Positions 1 to 7,467 of a stretch of DNA of 64,000 nucleotides are shown here, one piece after another (position 1 is the stretch's first letter; each line of letters starts with the position of its first letter). A model generated the notes under the pieces. That model did not search any database. It was given only the letters and a program-made list of their open reading frames with translations, and was not told the origin of the DNA. Source of the DNA: DASSUW01 sp963849695 (lineage in GTDB: Bacteria; Actinomycetota; Thermoleophilia; Solirubrobacterales; Solirubrobacteraceae). The DNA lies in contig CAWKIT010000038.1 of the NCBI GenBank assembly GCA_963849695.1, positions 1-64,000 on the forward strand, given 5' to 3'. A program made the translations under genes and the position numbers.

Positions 1-23
1 GGATCTGAACGAGGGAACCGCCG

Positions 24-257
24 ATGAGCATCGATGAGCGCTACGTCGATCGGCGGGAGCTGGGTGAGCTGCTCGGCGTCTCGCAGTCGACCATCAAGCG
101 CTGGCACAGCGAGAACCCGCCGGTGCCTTCGGACTCGTGGGGGATGCGCCGATGCTTCTACCAGCCGTCGCGCGTAGTGGAGTGGGCGCGTGCCCGCGCC
201 GATAGAGTGAACACGACCCCACTGGTGCTCGACCACCGGGGCACGAACAGGAGGTAA
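24..257 (+). CDS. Excisionase-like small helix-turn-helix protein
   Basis: A 77-residue protein with a MerR/AlpA-type helix-turn-helix near the N-terminus (ELGELLGVSQSTIKRW at about residues 11-26). This is the usual layout of excisionases and recombination directionality factors that bind attachment-site arms. The ATG follows a GAGGGA ribosome-binding site. The gene lies directly upstream of a tyrosine integrase, and its TAA is embedded in the integrase Shine-Dalgarno AGGAGGT, so the two are probably co-transcribed. The excisionase role is inferred from size, HTH and neighbour. A simple repressor of the integrated element is the alternative. Confidence 0.7.
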   Translation: MSIDERYVDRRELGELLGVSQSTIKRWHSENPPVPSDSWGMRRCFYQPSRVVEWARARADRVNTTPLVLDHRGTNRR

Positions 258-263
258 CACCCC

Positions 264-1439
264 ATGCCGACCAGGCAACCGAACGGCCGGTGGCGCGCAC
301 TCACGCGCCACCCGGAGACGCGCAAGCAGATCGACGCTCACAAGGTGATCGACTGCCCCAAGAGCTTTCCGCCCGACGCATGGGAGGAGGCGAGAGCCGC
401 CGAAGATCGCGCCGCCGACGAGCTGCACGAGCGTGTCGTGAAGGGCGTCACTGTCGCCGAGTGGCGCGAGCGCTGGCTGACCGACCCGAGCCTGATCGTC
501 AAGCGGGACGGGACCGCGAAGGCGGACTCGACGCTGATCAACTTCCGCGAGCGCACCAAGAAGTTCTGCGAGGCGCATGGCGACAAACCCCTGCGGGCGA
601 TCGGCGACGAGATCGTTGACGACTGGATCGAGGACCCGAAGAACTGGAGTCAGGTGCCGAAGCTGCGGGCGATGTTCGCCGTGGCGATGAGCCGCCGCGC
701 CGGGCGGCTGATCGACCGTAACCCGTGGGAGAACCTCGGCCTGCCGACGTCGCGCGGGAGGGCCGACAAGGATCCGCCGTCGCCGGACAAGATCGCCGAG
801 CTGCTGCGCAAGGCCGACGAGCTGTGTCCGCCCTCGTTCTCGATGCTCGTGTTCACGGCCGCCCACACCGGCCTGCGGAGCGGCGAGCTGGACACCCTGA
901 AGTGGGAGGACTGCGACTTCACGCCGGGCGCTGCAGTGATCCACGTTCGCCGCAAGTTCTGTCCGAAGACGCAGACGGTCAACGCGCCCAAGAACGACTC
1001 GCGCGGGACGATCGTGATGTTCGACGCGCTGCGCGACCGGCTGCTGGCCTGGCAGCGCGTCTGCCCGAGCGCGGAGTGGGTGTTCCCGACCGCTCCGTAC
1101 TCGCGCAGCACGCGCGGGCACTTCGTTCCCTCGACGCGAAGCCGCTACTGGGATCGCCTGCGGATCGCGTGCGACCTCGGCCCGGACGTGACGCTTTACG
1201 ACGTCGGTCGTCACTACCACGGATGGTTCCTGACGAACATCGCTGAGCTGCCGCCGGAGGTCGCCGCGACGCAGTTCCGCCACAAGGATCGCGGCAAGAC
1301 GTTCAGCGCCACCTACTCGCACCCCGAGCGCGCGCGCCACCTGAAGCGGATCCGCGAGGCGGTCGATGGCCTCGCGCCCGTCGTCGCGCTGCGATCAAGT
1401 CAGAACCTGAGTCAGAACCACGCGCAAATGACGCCGTAG
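264..1439 (+). CDS. Tyrosine recombinase / phage-type integrase
   Basis: A 391-residue site-specific recombinase that should cut and rejoin DNA at attachment sites to integrate or excise a mobile element. A SAM-like core-binding domain spans about residues 60-150 and the catalytic domain about 170-375. Visible catalytic residues are Arg205 (HTGLRSGEL), Arg316-His317 (YDVGRHYHG), His340 (FRHKD) and the nucleophile Tyr351 (TYSH). The box II signature is slightly unusual: YDVGRH has one more residue than the common YDLRH form. The ATG follows a strong AGGAGGT site. With the excisionase-like gene upstream it marks the edge of an integrated element extending left of the window. No tRNA or obvious att repeat is visible downstream. 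Confidence 0.93.
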   Translation: MPTRQPNGRWRALTRHPETRKQIDAHKVIDCPKSFPPDAWEEARAAEDRAADELHERVVKGVTVAEWRERWLTDPSLIVKRDGTAKADSTLINFRERTKKFCEAHGDKPLRAIGDEIVDDWIEDPKNWSQVPKLRAMFAVAMSRRAGRLIDRNPWENLGLPTSRGRADKDPPSPDKIAELLRKADELCPPSFSMLVFTAAHTGLRSGELDTLKWEDCDFTPGAAVIHVRRKFCPKTQTVNAPKNDSRGTIVMFDALRDRLLAWQRVCPSAEWVFPTAPYSRSTRGHFVPSTRSRYWDRLRIACDLGPDVTLYDVGRHYHGWFLTNIAELPPEVAATQFRHKDRGKTFSATYSHPERARHLKRIREAVDGLAPVVALRSSQNLSQNHAQMTP

Positions 1440-1604
1440 AGCGACGCCGTCACTATCCGGCCCATCTTCCAGAGCCAAATCGGTAGAGAGCGTGCACCGA
1501 AGGCCCCATAACTCGCGCGCGCTAGAGCCGATCAGGCTAGCCACGACGGAGGCCGCAAAGATCGACGCTGCCGTGAAGCTCTGCGCCGAGGAGGTTCGCG
1601 CCCT

Positions 1605-1894
1605 TCACGAGCGCGCCAGCGTCGACGACCCAACGTTCGGACCCTCCCGCGGCACGCCTTGCTCGTCGGGGGAGTACAGGTAGCCCGCGGTCAAGTCCTC
1701 GCCCTGCATCACGGGCCTGTTGCACTCGGGCCAGATCAACGGCAGATCGGGCGGCTGCCGGTCATGAGCGAGGGCTGGCCGGCGGCACCGCCCACCACCT
1801 CGGCGTGTGGAGGGAGGAGCCTGAGCGCCTCGTCGGCCGGTTGAACGGCATGGGCGTCTGGGTCATTAAACGTCCGCCACCCCCGGCGGCACAT
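1605..1894 (-). pseudogene. Short hypothetical gene, apparently frameshifted
   Basis: The 470-base gap after the integrase holds no intact gene. On the minus strand an ATG at 1894 opens 52 codons ending at 1736, with protein-like composition (ADEALRLLPPHAEVVGGAAG). The next reading frame continues as IWPECNRPVMQGEDLTAGYL and stops at 1605. Joined by one missing base near 1745-1755 they give a product of about 95 residues. I do not recognise a family, and the single WPEC motif is too little to call a zinc site. It could be a decaying cargo gene of the neighbouring integrative element. The evidence is composition and continuity only. Confidence 0.3.
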
Positions 1895-1911
1895 CCGCCG
1901 CTACCGCCACG

Positions 1912-2181
1912 ATGAGACGCGTGCCGCGGATCAGCGAGTTCTACGGGATCGTAATTGCGATGTACTACCGCGAGCACGGGGTGGCGCACTTCCACGCGAC
2001 GTACGCCGGCGAGACCGTCGTCATCTCCATCCAGACCGGCGATGTCATCGCCGGAGGAATCTCGCCCCGAGCGTTGCGCCTGGTTCAGGAGTGGTTTGAG
2101 CTGCACCGAGACGAGCTGCGGCTGAACTGGGCCAGGGCGCGGGAGAACGCTCCGCTGGTCCGAATCGATCCGCTGCCCTAG
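1912..2181 (+). CDS. DUF4160 domain protein
   Basis: An 89-residue protein covering the whole DUF4160 domain: an N-terminal ISEFYGIVIAMYYREHG strand-helix, the AHFHATYAGE core with paired histidines, and the conserved ALRLVQEWFELHRDEL helix. DUF4160 genes commonly sit immediately upstream of DUF2442 genes, as here, with a 10-base gap. Such pairs have been discussed as toxin-antitoxin-like modules, but the biochemical activity is not established. Its position beside an integrase and gene remnants fits mobile accessory cargo. No strong Shine-Dalgarno sequence precedes the ATG. Confidence 0.85.
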   Translation: MRRVPRISEFYGIVIAMYYREHGVAHFHATYAGETVVISIQTGDVIAGGISPRALRLVQEWFELHRDELRLNWARARENAPLVRIDPLP

Positions 2182-2191
2182 CATCTCGGAC

Positions 2192-2467
2192 GTGGACTTG
2201 GCCGCTCATCTGCACCGTATCGTCGACGTCGAAGTCGTCGGCGAGCACCGCCTTCGCCTTGCGTTCGACGACGGTGTGAGTGGCGAGCTGGACGCGTCGA
2301 ACTGGGACTGGCGTGGCGTGTTCGAGCCGTTGAGCGACCCGGCGTACTTCGCTCGAGTCGAACTCGACGATGAGCTCGGGTCGATCCGCTGGCCCAGCGG
2401 CGCCGACATCGCGCCGGAAACGCTGCATCTTTGGCTCGCGCGTGAGCGCGACGACGCTTCCGCGTAG
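2192..2467 (+). CDS. DUF2442 domain protein
   Basis: A 91-residue protein with the DUF2442 pattern. It has an N-terminal strand pair ending RLAFDDGVSGELD, a middle FEPLSDPAYFARVELD segment, and the diagnostic C-terminal GSIRWPSGADIAPETLHL. The GTG start lies 10 bases after the DUF4160 stop, so the two are probably translated from one message. The partner relationship suggests a two-gene module, with DUF2442 the likelier antitoxin or DNA-binding member. That is inference from gene order, not from a visible DNA-binding motif. Confidence 0.83.
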   Translation: MDLAAHLHRIVDVEVVGEHRLRLAFDDGVSGELDASNWDWRGVFEPLSDPAYFARVELDDELGSIRWPSGADIAPETLHLWLARERDDASA

Positions 2468-2484
2468 GTCACCCCGGCCCATAG

Positions 2485-2637
2485 ACTCGCGGCACGCATG
2501 GTTCCCGGCAGGAGGCCGACGCGCTGCTCGCGACGATCTATGAGCAGGCCCGCGTGCAGCTCCCGGAGGACATCCGCCCGGCGCTGGACATCCAAGCCGA
2601 CAGCATCGGCCTCTACGAGGTCGCGCACCGGGACTGA
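2485..2637 (+). pseudogene. Remnant of a short coding region without a start codon
   Basis: An open frame bounded by TAG at 2482 and TGA at 2635 encodes a protein-like stretch (LLATIYEQARVQLPEDIRPA then SIGLYEVAHRD). It contains no ATG, GTG or TTG upstream of this stretch. It resembles the C-terminal end of a small bacterial protein that has lost its 5' part, but I cannot name the family. The rest of the gap to 2807 holds an imperfect GC hairpin at about 2664-2688 and no convincing gene. Confidence 0.3.
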
Positions 2638-2807
2638 GCCGATGTGCCCCTGGTGCTTCCTCACCCCGGCATGCCCCTGCCGGCGGGGCGGCAGCCCGCC
2701 GAGCATCGGCCGTGCGGTCGTGGCGTTCGCGAGGGCTTGCCGGAGAGGTGTCCATCTCCTCCGCCTCCGTTCGTCTCATAGGCGACCATCCACCAGAGGA
2801 GGAAGCC

Positions 2808-3167
2808 ATGAGGTACATGCTGCTGATCCACCAGGGCACCACCCCGACCCCGTACTCGCCCGACGCCTGGGCTCAGCTGTCGGAGGACGAGCGGAACGCG
2901 ATCGCCAACGACTACCGCGCTTTGAACGAGACGCCCGGCGTCACCCCCGGTGAGCAGCTGCAGCCGCCGGAGGCCGCGACGACGGTGCGCGTCGACGACG
3001 GCAGGACGCTCGTCACCGACGGTCCGTTCGTCGCCGTCAAGGAGGCGCTCGGCGGCTGGCTCATCTACGAGGCCGACGACCTCGACGCCGCGATCGAGCT
3101 GGCGTCGCGGATCCCGGCGGCCCGGCTGGGCGGCGCCGTGGAGGTGCGGCCGATCGCGGAGTGGTAG
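2808..3167 (+). CDS. YCII/DGPF domain protein partnered with ECF42 sigma factor
   Basis: A 119-residue YCII-related protein with the DGPF signature (TLVTDGPFVAVKEALGGWLI) that names the subgroup. The ATG at 2808 follows an AGAGGAGG site, which decides the start over longer in-frame options. It overlaps the sigma gene behind it by seven bases (GTGGTAG). DGPF proteins are the conserved genomic partners of ECF42 sigma factors, where they are thought to act in the signalling unit or be its target. The fold is a ferredoxin-like alpha/beta dimer. No catalytic role is established. Confidence 0.9.
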   Translation: MRYMLLIHQGTTPTPYSPDAWAQLSEDERNAIANDYRALNETPGVTPGEQLQPPEAATTVRVDDGRTLVTDGPFVAVKEALGGWLIYEADDLDAAIELASRIPAARLGGAVEVRPIAEW

Positions 3168-4333
3168 CGATCCTCGAGCAGGTCTTCCGCGACGAGTGGG
3201 GGCGCGTCCTCGCGTCACTGATCGGCTTCCTCGGCGACTTCGAGCTCGCCGAGGAGGCCGCTCAGGAGGCGTTCGCGATCGCCGCCGAGCGCTGGCCGCG
3301 CGACGGCGCGCCGGAGAGCCCGCGTGCCTGGCTGGTGACGACCGCCCGCAACCGCGCCATCGACCACGTGCGGCGCGACCAGACGCTCGCCGCCAAGACG
3401 AAGCTGCTGGAGCGCCCCGAGGCGGTGGAGGACACCTTGGACGAGACGACGATCCCGGATGAGCGGCTCGAGCTGCTGTTCACGTGCTGCCACCCCGCGC
3501 TCGCGCTCGAGGCCCAGGTCGCGCTGACGCTCCGGACGCTGGGCGGCCTGAGCACGGAGCAGATCGCCCGCGCCTTCCTGGTCCCGGAGCCGACGATGGC
3601 CAAGCGGCTGGCCCGGGCCAAGCGCAAGATCAAGGCCGCTGCGGTGCCGTTCCGGGTGCCGCCCCCGCACCTGCTCCCCGACCGCCTCGCCGCCGTGCTC
3701 GCGGTCGTGTACCTGATCTTCAACGAGGGCTACGGGGGCCGCGGCGACCTGGCGGCCGAGGCGATCCGCCTCGGCCGCGCGCTCGCCGAGCTGATGCCCG
3801 ACGAGCCGGAGGCGCACGGGCTGCTGGCGCTGATGCTGCTGAACGACGCCCGGCGGGACGCGCGCTTCGCCGACGGCACGGTCGTCCGGCTCGAAGACCA
3901 GGACCGCTCGCTGTGGGACCGCGACGAGATCGCCGACGGCCGCGCGGTGCTCGACCGCGCGGTCGAGCACGGCGCCGGGGGCATCTACGTGCTGCAGGCA
4001 CAGCTCGCGGCCCTGCACCTCGACGAGCCACAGGACTGGCCGCGGATCGCCGCCCTCTACGGGCAGCTGGCCCGCCTCACGGGCTCGCCGGTCGTCGAGC
4101 TCAACCGGGCCGCCGCGATCGCGGAGGCCGGCGATGCCGACGCCGCGCTCGCTCTCACCGACCGGCTCGAGCTCGACAGCTACCACTACCTGCACGCGAC
4201 GCGCGCGGAGCTGCTGCGGCGCCTCGACCGGATCGACGACGCCCGCGCCGCTTACGGCCGTGCGCTCGAGCTCGTCCACTCGGACGCCGAGCGCCGCTTC
4301 CTCGAGCGCCGTCTCTCCGAGCTCGAAGGCTGA
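3161..4333 (+). CDS. ECF42-family RNA polymerase sigma factor with TPR-like C-terminal extension
   Basis: A 390-residue sigma factor, much longer than a typical ECF (about 200 aa). Region sigma2 lies at about residues 10-75 (FELAEEAAQEAFAIAAERW, then ARNRAIDHVRR) and sigma4 at about 110-155 (LRTLGGLSTEQIARAFLVPE, TMAKRLARAKRKI). The remaining 230 residues are helical TPR-like repeats, including the conserved YLIFNEGYGG. This extension defines ECF42, in which it replaces a classical anti-sigma factor in controlling activity. The GTG start overlaps the DGPF gene, giving translational coupling. No anti-sigma gene lies nearby. Confidence 0.9.
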   Translation: MVAILEQVFRDEWGRVLASLIGFLGDFELAEEAAQEAFAIAAERWPRDGAPESPRAWLVTTARNRAIDHVRRDQTLAAKTKLLERPEAVEDTLDETTIPDERLELLFTCCHPALALEAQVALTLRTLGGLSTEQIARAFLVPEPTMAKRLARAKRKIKAAAVPFRVPPPHLLPDRLAAVLAVVYLIFNEGYGGRGDLAAEAIRLGRALAELMPDEPEAHGLLALMLLNDARRDARFADGTVVRLEDQDRSLWDRDEIADGRAVLDRAVEHGAGGIYVLQAQLAALHLDEPQDWPRIAALYGQLARLTGSPVVELNRAAAIAEAGDADAALALTDRLELDSYHYLHATRAELLRRLDRIDDARAAYGRALELVHSDAERRFLERRLSELEG

Positions 4334-4348
4334 GCGCCGAGCGCGCGC

Positions 4349-5110
4349 CTACGACCCCGCCTGCTGAGCGGCCCAGCCCGCGATCACGTCGACCCACTCG
4401 CGGCCCGCGCGGGCGAGCACGTCGTTGTGGGCGACGCCGCGGAAGACGTGCATCGTCTTCGGCTCCGGCGCGGCCTCGAACAGCGCCTCGCCGTACATCA
4501 GCGGGATGACCTCGTCGCGGTCGCCGTGCAGGAACAGCAGCGGCGCGCGCAGCCCGGCGATCAGGCGCAGGCTCGGGTACGCGTCCGGCACCGCGGGGCG
4601 CGGGATGTACGGGTAGTGGATCCGGGCCATGTCGCGGATGCTCGTGAACGTCGACTGCAGGATCAGCCCGGCGGGCGGCGACCACACCGCCAGCTCGAGC
4701 GCGATGGCGCCGCCGAGCGACTCGCCGAGGAAGATCACGCGCGCGGGGTCGACGCCGTCGCGATGCAGCAGCGCCGCCAGCGCCGCCCGCGCGTCGCGGT
4801 AGGTGCCCTGCTCGCCGGGCCGCCCGCTGCTGCGGCCGTAGCCGCGGTAGTCGAACGCGAGCACGTCGAAGCCGGCGCGGGCGAGAAGCTCGGCGTGCGG
4901 CGCGCGGTCGCCGACGTTGCCGGCGTTGCCGTGGAGCAGCAGCACGTGGCCGAGCCGCGGGCCGCCGGTCGCCGGCACCCACCAGCCGTGGAGCCGCTCG
5001 CCGTCCTCGGTCGTGAGCTCGAGGTCCTCGAACGGCACGCCCGGCTCCGCCACCGGCTCTCGCGACGGCAGGTACAGCAGCGCGTTCAGGAGCGGGCGGA
5101 GCACCCTCAC
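4349..5110 (-). CDS. Alpha/beta hydrolase (BAAT/S33-like)
   Basis: About 253 residues with a complete alpha/beta-hydrolase core. The oxyanion turn is LLHGNAGNVGDR, the nucleophile elbow is GESLGG, the acid is in HGDRDEVIP, and the catalytic histidine is in GVAHND. The FDYRGYGRSSG segment is typical of the YfhR/BEM46-like group of small esterases or peptidases. No signal peptide is evident. The start is uncertain: two in-frame GTG codons (5110 and 5104) precede the LRPLLNALLYLP helix, and neither has a clear ribosome site. It converges with the sigma factor gene. Substrate unknown. Confidence 0.85.
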   Translation of the reverse strand: MRVLRPLLNALLYLPSREPVAEPGVPFEDLELTTEDGERLHGWWVPATGGPRLGHVLLLHGNAGNVGDRAPHAELLARAGFDVLAFDYRGYGRSSGRPGEQGTYRDARAALAALLHRDGVDPARVIFLGESLGGAIALELAVWSPPAGLILQSTFTSIRDMARIHYPYIPRPAVPDAYPSLRLIAGLRAPLLFLHGDRDEVIPLMYGEALFEAAPEPKTMHVFRGVAHNDVLARAGREWVDVIAGWAAQQAGS

Positions 5111-5185
5111 GCGAGCGAAGGATGACTGCGATTCCCACCAACGGGAAACACCGGGACCGGAACCCCCTGCTAAGGAGAATTGCCC

Positions 5186-5941
5186 ATGGCGGATGACCTG
5201 AATGCTCGCGACTCGAAGCTGATCCAGTACCTCAACGAGGCTTACGGCAAGGAGAAGGAGCTCGAGACCGCGCTGCAGGCGCACATCAAGATGGCCTCCG
5301 ACCGCAAGAGCTACAAGAAGCGGCTGCAGGACCATCTCAAGGAGACCAAGGCGCAGGCCAGGGGGCTCGAGCGGAGGATCAAGAAGCTCGGCGGCAAGGC
5401 CGAGGCGGCGAGCCTTCCTGGACCCGACGTCGTCTCGGGGGCGGCGAGCAAAGCGACCGCGGCGGCCACCAAGGCGGCGGCCGCGGCGAAGGGCCCGGTG
5501 CACGCGCTGCGCGGCACCGGGGAGGCGGAGAAGCTGCTCAAGAACGCCAAGACCGAGCTCTGGAACGAGCACGAGGAGATCGGCAACTACCTCGCGATCG
5601 AGGCGCTCGCCGATGCGCTCAAGGACAAGGAGACGTCGAAGCTCGCGCGGGAGTTCCGCCGCCAGGAGGAGCGGATGGCGGCGTTCCTCACGAAGCTGAT
5701 CCCGCAGCTGACCAAGGCCGTCGTGACCGAGGAGGTCCCGGCCTCCGAGCGTCGCGCCGACGGCCGCTCGGCGAAGTCGCGGCCGGCGAAGCGGGCCTCG
5801 GGCTCGCGCTCCGCCAAGCCCGCGAAGTCGCGCGCCAGGCCGGCCAAGTCGCGCGCCAAGCCGGCGAAGTCGCGCGCCAAGCCGGCGAAGTCGCGCGCCA
5901 AGCGGCCGGCGAAGTCACGCGCCGCGACGGGTTCCTCCTGA
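5186..5941 (+). CDS. YciF/DUF892 ferritin-like protein with lysine-alanine-proline histone-H1-like tail
   Basis: A 251-residue protein. Residues 1-180 match the DUF892 (YciF-like) helical bundle: LIQYLNEAYGKEKELETALQ, a WNEHEEIGNYLAIEALADAL helix, and a third helix ending FLTKLIPQL. An Ala/Lys-rich loop interrupts it near 85-105. Residues 185-251 are a basic tail of tandem AKPAKSR heptads resembling H1/HupB-type DNA-compacting tails. The ATG at 5186 follows AAGGAGAA with ideal spacing, preferred over the TTG at 5180. DUF892 proteins are stress-linked and may bind metal. The tail implies nucleoid association, perhaps a Dps-like DNA-protecting role. That role is inference. Confidence 0.88.
   Translation: MADDLNARDSKLIQYLNEAYGKEKELETALQAHIKMASDRKSYKKRLQDHLKETKAQARGLERRIKKLGGKAEAASLPGPDVVSGAASKATAAATKAAAAAKGPVHALRGTGEAEKLLKNAKTELWNEHEEIGNYLAIEALADALKDKETSKLAREFRRQEERMAAFLTKLIPQLTKAVVTEEVPASERRADGRSAKSRPAKRASGSRSAKPAKSRARPAKSRAKPAKSRAKPAKSRAKRPAKSRAATGSS
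5813..5920 (+). repeat. In-frame tandem 21-bp repeats encoding the AKPAKSR tail
   Basis: Four 21-bp units (5813, 5834, 5855, 5876) and a variant 24-bp unit (5897) encode AKPAKSR, ARPAKSR, AKPAKSR, AKPAKSR and AKRPAKSR. The third and fourth units are identical at DNA level, indicating recent duplication and a repeat number that may vary between strains. Confidence 0.9.
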
Positions 5942-5949
5942 CCTGGTCC

Positions 5950-5974
5950 GCCGGCCCGGCTCGCCCGGGCCGGC
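5950..5974. terminator. Bidirectional terminator hairpin
   Basis: A perfect 10-bp GC stem (GCCGGCCCGG / CCGGGCCGGC) with a 5-base loop sits in the 42-base gap between two converging genes. There is no T-tract on either side, as is usual in very GC-rich actinobacteria. Confidence 0.6.
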
Positions 5975-5983
5975 GACCGCGCC

Positions 5984-6595
5984 TCAAGGAGGAGGCAGCG
6001 CGACCACGGTGACGGTGCCGGGCGCGACCTCGGTGAGCCCCGCGTCGGCCACGCACGCGACCAACTCGGCGCGCGCGGCGGCCGCCCGGAAGGCGGCCGG
6101 CGACGGGGCGAGCACCTGCGCCGGGCAGCCGGCCGCGACCCAGTCCTCGAGCCGGCCGGTGTCGGCGGCCATGACCGCGGCGTGCGCGATCTGGGCGAGC
6201 GTCTTGCCCGAGCTCATCGGCGCCTCGGGGTTGAGCAGGTAGGAGACGGCGCCTGCCACGCGCGGCGCGTCGGCGGGCGGCGGCGCGAGCTCGGTGCTCA
6301 TCGCCTGCAGGCGCTCGAGCAGCGGGCCGCGCTCGGACCGCCGGCGCGGCGGCAGCGCGGCGACCGCGTCGCCGGCCCCCGCATGCGGCTCCTCGAGCAC
6401 CTGCTCCCACTGGCTCGCGTTGCGCGCCCGCAGGCACACCTTGCCGGGGCGCGGGCGCCAGGCGGCGACCGCCTCGGCGAACGCCGGCTCGCGCACGCAG
6501 GCCACCGCGGCGGCGCCGGCCAGCTCGCCCGCCCGCGCCAGGTCGCCGACCGCCCCGCGCCGGACCACGATGTACATCCGCAGCGGATCGTCCAT
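5984..6595 (-). CDS. Pth2-like peptidyl-tRNA hydrolase domain protein
   Basis: About 203 residues. The C-terminal half matches the Pth2 (archaeal/eukaryotic-type) fold: MSSGKTLAQIAHAAVMAA carries the lysine-containing active-site helix, and DAGLTEVAPGTVTVVALPPP is the usual closing strand. The N-terminal about 110 residues form an extra region with an MYIVVRRG strand reminiscent of a first Pth2 strand, followed by an insertion. Bacteria normally use Pth1, so this may be an auxiliary hydrolase or a repurposed domain. I chose the ATG at 6595; a GTG at 6613 is possible. It converges with the YciF-like gene. Confidence 0.72.
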   Translation of the reverse strand: MDDPLRMYIVVRRGAVGDLARAGELAGAAAVACVREPAFAEAVAAWRPRPGKVCLRARNASQWEQVLEEPHAGAGDAVAALPPRRRSERGPLLERLQAMSTELAPPPADAPRVAGAVSYLLNPEAPMSSGKTLAQIAHAAVMAADTGRLEDWVAAGCPAQVLAPSPAAFRAAAARAELVACVADAGLTEVAPGTVTVVALPPP

Positions 6596-6687
6596 CGGCG
6601 CCAAGCCTCTCACGGTGCGGCCTGCCGCACCCGCGCTCTCCGCCGCGCCGCAGGGACAAGCGGTCCCCGCGCTGTGACGGTAGAGCC

Positions 6688-7464
6688 ATGCAGACGACCA
6701 CGCCCATACATGACATACAGCTGTCCCACCTCGCCGCCGGAGGCGCCGCCGTTCAAGTCACCGACGCCGTCCGTGTGTTCGGGCGCGGCGAAGGTGCCGT
6801 GCGCGCACTCGACGGCGTCACGCTCTCCTTCGAGCGCGGCACGTTCACCGCCGTCATGGGCCCGTCGGGCTCCGGCAAGTCGACGCTCCTGCAGTCCGCC
6901 GCCGGACTCGACCGTCTGACGAGCGGAGCGGTCGTTCTGGCCGGCCACGACCTCGGCGAGCTCGGGGAGCGCGCCCTGGCGCGGCTGCGGCGCGAGCGGA
7001 TGGGCTTCGTGTTCCAGTCCTTCAGCCTCCTCGGTGCGCTGACCGCGGCGCAGAACGTCGCGCTCCCGTCGCGGCTCGCCGGCCGGCGCCTGCCGCGCTC
7101 GGTCATCCACGACGCGCTCAGTAGCGTCGGCCTGAGCGACCGCGTCCGGCACCGGCCGGCGGAGCTGTCCGGCGGCCAGCAGCAGCGCGTGGCGATCGCC
7201 CGCGCGCTCGTCGGCGAACCCGAGATCCTGTTCGCCGACGAGCCCACCGGCGCGCTCGACACCCGCGCCGGGCGTGAGGTGCTCGCACTGCTGCGCTCCA
7301 CCGTCGACGAGGGCGGCCGCACCCTGGTGATGGTCACTCACGATCCGTCGGCGGCAGCCTGGGCGGACCGCGTCGTGTTCATGGCCGACGGCCGCGCCGC
7401 CGGCGAGCTCCAGGGCCCGACCGCCGAGGCTGTCGCCGAGCGCCTGACCGGACTGGGGGGCTGA
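6688..7464 (+). CDS. ABC transporter ATP-binding protein (MacB/LolD type)
   Basis: A 258-residue ATPase with Walker A GPSGSGKST near residue 58, Q-loop FVFQSFSLLG, signature LSGGQQQRV near residue 160, Walker B ILFADEPTGALD and the H-loop VTHD. This is the MacB/LolD subfamily that energises FtsX-type permeases. The permease follows after three bases. A response regulator and a converging histidine kinase come next, a layout common for peptide-antibiotic or envelope-stress exporters. The substrate cannot be read from the sequence. Confidence 0.93.
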   Translation: MQTTTPIHDIQLSHLAAGGAAVQVTDAVRVFGRGEGAVRALDGVTLSFERGTFTAVMGPSGSGKSTLLQSAAGLDRLTSGAVVLAGHDLGELGERALARLRRERMGFVFQSFSLLGALTAAQNVALPSRLAGRRLPRSVIHDALSSVGLSDRVRHRPAELSGGQQQRVAIARALVGEPEILFADEPTGALDTRAGREVLALLRSTVDEGGRTLVMVTHDPSAAAWADRVVFMADGRAAGELQGPTAEAVAERLTGLGG

Positions 7465-7467
7465 CGC

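Noticed and set aside
1492..1683. A 63-codon plus-strand ORF after the integrase
   Set aside because: There is no ribosome site and no recognisable composition, and it is overlapped by a more protein-like minus-strand frame.
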